This document shows positions 13,605 through 15,027 of a stretch of 15,027 nt of DNA, in pieces (the stretch's first letter is position 1; each line of letters begins with the position of its first letter). The stretch comes from an uncultured Clostridia bacterium (GTDB lineage Bacteria; Bacillota; Clostridia; TANB77; CAG-508): contig CAKPFO010000040.1 of assembly GCA_934153805.1 (NCBI GenBank), positions 1-15,027 on the forward strand, written 5' to 3'. Under the pieces are notes generated by a model. It did no database searches. It was not told the DNA's origin and was given only the letters and a program-made list of their open reading frames with translations. The position numbers and the translations under genes were made by a program.

Positions 13605-14762
13605 ATGAGTTCAACTAGATTTGTTTTAAACGAAACCTCTTACTTTGGAAGAGGTGCAAGAGAAGTACTTGCAGAAGAAATTAACCAAAGAAAATTTAAA
13701 AAAGTATTGGTTGTAACAGACCATACATTATTTGAGGTAGGAGTAACAGCAAAAGTAACAGAAGTTTTAGATAAAGCATCAATAGAATATGAAGTATATC
13801 ATGAGGTAAAACCAAATCCAACAATAAAAAATGTATTAGACGGAGTAGAAGCATGTAAAAAAGCAAATGCCGATGTTTTAGTTGCAGTAGGAGGAGGTTC
13901 TGCTATAGACACTGCAAAAGGAATAGCAATAGTAATGACAAACCCAGAAAGAGCAGACATAGTATCATTAAATGGGCTATCTAACACAGAAAATAAAGCA
14001 ATGCCAATTATAGCATTACCAACAACATCAGGAACGGCAGCAGAGGTAACAATAAACTATGTTATAACAGACGAAGAAAGAGAAGTTAAAATGGTATGCG
14101 TAGATCCACACGATATACCTGTTTTAGCTATAGTAGACTCTGAATTAATGGAATCTATGCCAAAGTCAATAGCTGCATCAACAGGAATGGACGCTCTAAC
14201 ACATGCTATTGAAGGATATATTACAGCTGCACATAATACTATGTCAGATATGTTCCATATGAGAGCAATAGAATTGATATTTGAAAATTTACCAGCAGCA
14301 GTAAATGAAAAAGACCCAAAAGCTGTAGAGAATATGGCACTTGCACAATATATAGCAGGAATGGGATTTTCAAATGTAGGACTAGGAATAGTTCACTCGA
14401 TGGCACATCAGTTAGGAGCAGTTTATGATACTCCTCATGGAATGGCAAATGCAATTCTTTTACCTACAGTAATGAGATTTAATGGAGAAGTTGCTTGGGA
14501 AAGATTTAGAGAAATATTATTACACATAGGAAGACCAGATGCAGCCTACTTAAATAAACAAGATATTATAAATACTTTTGTATGGAAAATATCAGAACTT
14601 TCTAAAGCAGTTGGAATTACACAAACTGTAGGTCAAGTAGGAGCAAAAGAAGAAGATATAGAAATGCTTGCAGAAAAGGCAATGCAAGACCCTTGCAAAC
14701 CAGGAAATCCACGTGAGGTTACAAAGGAAGACTTTATAGAATTATTTAAACAAGCGTGGTAA
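13605..14762 (+). CDS. fucO: Iron-containing lactaldehyde reductase / 1,2-propanediol dehydrogenase
   Basis: This group III iron-dependent alcohol dehydrogenase (385 residues; E. coli FucO has 383) reduces L-lactaldehyde to 1,2-propanediol with NADH, the last step of anaerobic fucose or rhamnose breakdown. Close resemblance to FucO is clear in LNETSYFGRGA, the nucleotide-binding GGGS (96-99), the PTTSGTAAEVTINYVITDEE stretch, VCVDPHDIP, GMGFSNVGLG and the ending NPREVTKEDFIEL. The metal ligands are D196, H200, H264 and H278. AAGGAGGA precedes ATG 13605. It has its own promoter and terminator, so it is monocistronic. No fucose or rhamnose genes are in the window, so a broader aldehyde-reductase role in fermentation is possible. 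Confidence 0.92.
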   Translation: MSSTRFVLNETSYFGRGAREVLAEEINQRKFKKVLVVTDHTLFEVGVTAKVTEVLDKASIEYEVYHEVKPNPTIKNVLDGVEACKKANADVLVAVGGGSAIDTAKGIAIVMTNPERADIVSLNGLSNTENKAMPIIALPTTSGTAAEVTINYVITDEEREVKMVCVDPHDIPVLAIVDSELMESMPKSIAASTGMDALTHAIEGYITAAHNTMSDMFHMRAIELIFENLPAAVNEKDPKAVENMALAQYIAGMGFSNVGLGIVHSMAHQLGAVYDTPHGMANAILLPTVMRFNGEVAWERFREILLHIGRPDAAYLNKQDIINTFVWKISELSKAVGITQTVGQVGAKEEDIEMLAEKAMQDPCKPGNPREVTKEDFIELFKQAW

Positions 14763-14791
14763 GGAAATAAACATATTAAGCTTTAAATTTT

Positions 14792-14819
14792 AAGCGGCAC
14801 TTTGTAGTGCTGCTTTTTA
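14792..14819 (+). terminator. Terminator after fucO
   Basis: AAGCGGCACT (14792-14801) pairs with AGTGCTGCTT (14806-14815, one G-T) around a TTGT loop, followed by more T residues. It is a typical intrinsic terminator about 30 nt past the fucO stop codon. Confidence 0.88.
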
Positions 14820-14870
14820 AAATGCAAATTTGCAATACAATTATTAGAAAAAATATTTTTAAAATATCTA

Positions 14871-14900
14871 TTGACAATTGAATATACATTCAACTATAAT
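14871..14900 (+). promoter_or_regulatory. Consensus promoter for the ArsR-type regulator
   Basis: Perfect TTGACA (14871-14876) and TATAAT (14895-14900) boxes are separated by 18 nt. The spacer is almost wholly occupied by an operator-like dyad at 14878-14893, so a repressor bound there would block RNA polymerase. Confidence 0.82.
14878..14893 (+). promoter_or_regulatory. SmtB/ArsR-type operator dyad
   Basis: TTGAATATACATTCAA contains TGAA-N6-TTCA, the core of operators bound by SmtB/CzrA-type ArsR repressors. It lies exactly between the -35 and -10 boxes, which fits autorepression by the ArsR-type protein encoded just downstream. Confidence 0.6.
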
Positions 14901-14920
14901 ATATTTACAGTTGAGCAACA

Positions 14921-14938
14921 ATTCAATCGTTATTGAAT
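14921..14938 (+). promoter_or_regulatory. Second inverted repeat in the arsR-type leader
   Basis: ATTCAAT (14921-14927) and ATTGAAT (14932-14938) form an exact 7-bp inverted repeat with a 4-nt centre. It has the opposite half-site order to the upstream dyad and lies just past the predicted transcription start. It may be a second repressor site, as in CadC-type operators, or a leader hairpin. Confidence 0.4.
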
Positions 14939-14975
14939 ATTATATAAAATAAACAAAAGAAAGAAGGTAAAATAT

Positions 14976-15027
14976 ATGTCAAAAAATGAATTCATATGTG
15001 ACTGTAATATTATTCATCAAGATGTAG
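14976..15027 (+). CDS. ArsR/SmtB-family metal-responsive repressor (5' end only)
   Basis: Only 17 codons are present before the window ends. The start at ATG 14976 follows AAGAAGG. The peptide contains ICDCNIIHQDV; a Cys-x-Cys followed by an I-H-x-D-V stretch is, as I recall, typical of N-termini of Clostridia ArsR/SmtB sensors of zinc, cadmium or lead, with Cys as metal ligands, often upstream of a P-type metal ATPase. The promoter with a TGAA-N6-TTCA dyad in its spacer supports this. Family call is inferred from the short N-terminus plus operator. The DNA-binding domain lies beyond the window, so the metal and the target genes cannot be read. Confidence 0.6.
   Translation, partial: MSKNEFICDCNIIHQDV

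Noticed and set aside
1..15027. tRNA, rRNA, CRISPR array, known riboswitch or T-box
   Set aside because: I saw no tRNA cloverleaf with a GTTCGA-type arm, no spaced direct repeats and no conserved riboswitch or T-box core; leaders are short or unmatched.

Overview
The window is AT-rich DNA with strong AGGAGG-type ribosome binding sites, AGA-dominated arginine usage and tightly packed genes. It reads as a low-GC Bacillota genome, most likely an uncultured, gut-type member of the Clostridia. The lineage call rests on base composition, gene families and the GITLIAL prepilin-like leader common in that group; I cannot name a genus.

Layout. Left edge (1-640): a strong minus-strand terminator-like hairpin with a possible small RNA, then a small HNH-type zinc protein on +. 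Next comes a minus-strand cluster (654-4253): tsaB, rimI (overlapping by 1 nt) and a LonB/YcbZ-type AAA+ protease, ending at a hairpin shared with the convergent HNH gene. Two small unknown genes on + (4456-4974) sit between tsaB and tsaE. tsaE (5020-5446, minus) is split by one extra base at codon 36, inside its P-loop. A divergent promoter region leads into a two-helix membrane protein (5741-6316) and a 77-residue Cys-rich protein (6359-6592). A consensus promoter then drives a heterodimeric ABC exporter pair (6702-10976). After a terminator and promoter come an 89-residue unknown protein, a NifS/IscS-type cysteine desulfurase and a protein joining a pilin-like N-terminal anchor to what looks like a phage tail-tip C-terminal domain. 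The right end holds fucO (iron-dependent lactaldehyde reductase) and the first 17 codons of an ArsR/SmtB-type metal sensor behind a promoter with an operator-like dyad.

How the genes relate. TsaB and TsaE belong to the t6A tRNA-modification pathway (TsaC and TsaD are not in the window), and RimI is their usual neighbour. The two ABC subunits show complementary degeneracy, as expected of one degenerate and one consensus ATPase site in a heterodimer. The cysteine desulfurase supplies sulfur for Fe-S clusters or tRNA thiolation, but no scaffold partner is visible.

Most notable observation. Reading by eye, CGG occurs in frame only once in roughly 4,400 codons here (codon 4 of the 5741 gene). Two further CGG triplets sit exactly where a reading frame appears to break by +1: CTT-CGG-G in the tsaE P-loop, and CCA-CGG-A just after the best-placed start of the second ABC gene. 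This could be sequence error or recent mutation, or +1 frameshifting at a very rare or poorly read CGG codon. It is the item most worth testing.
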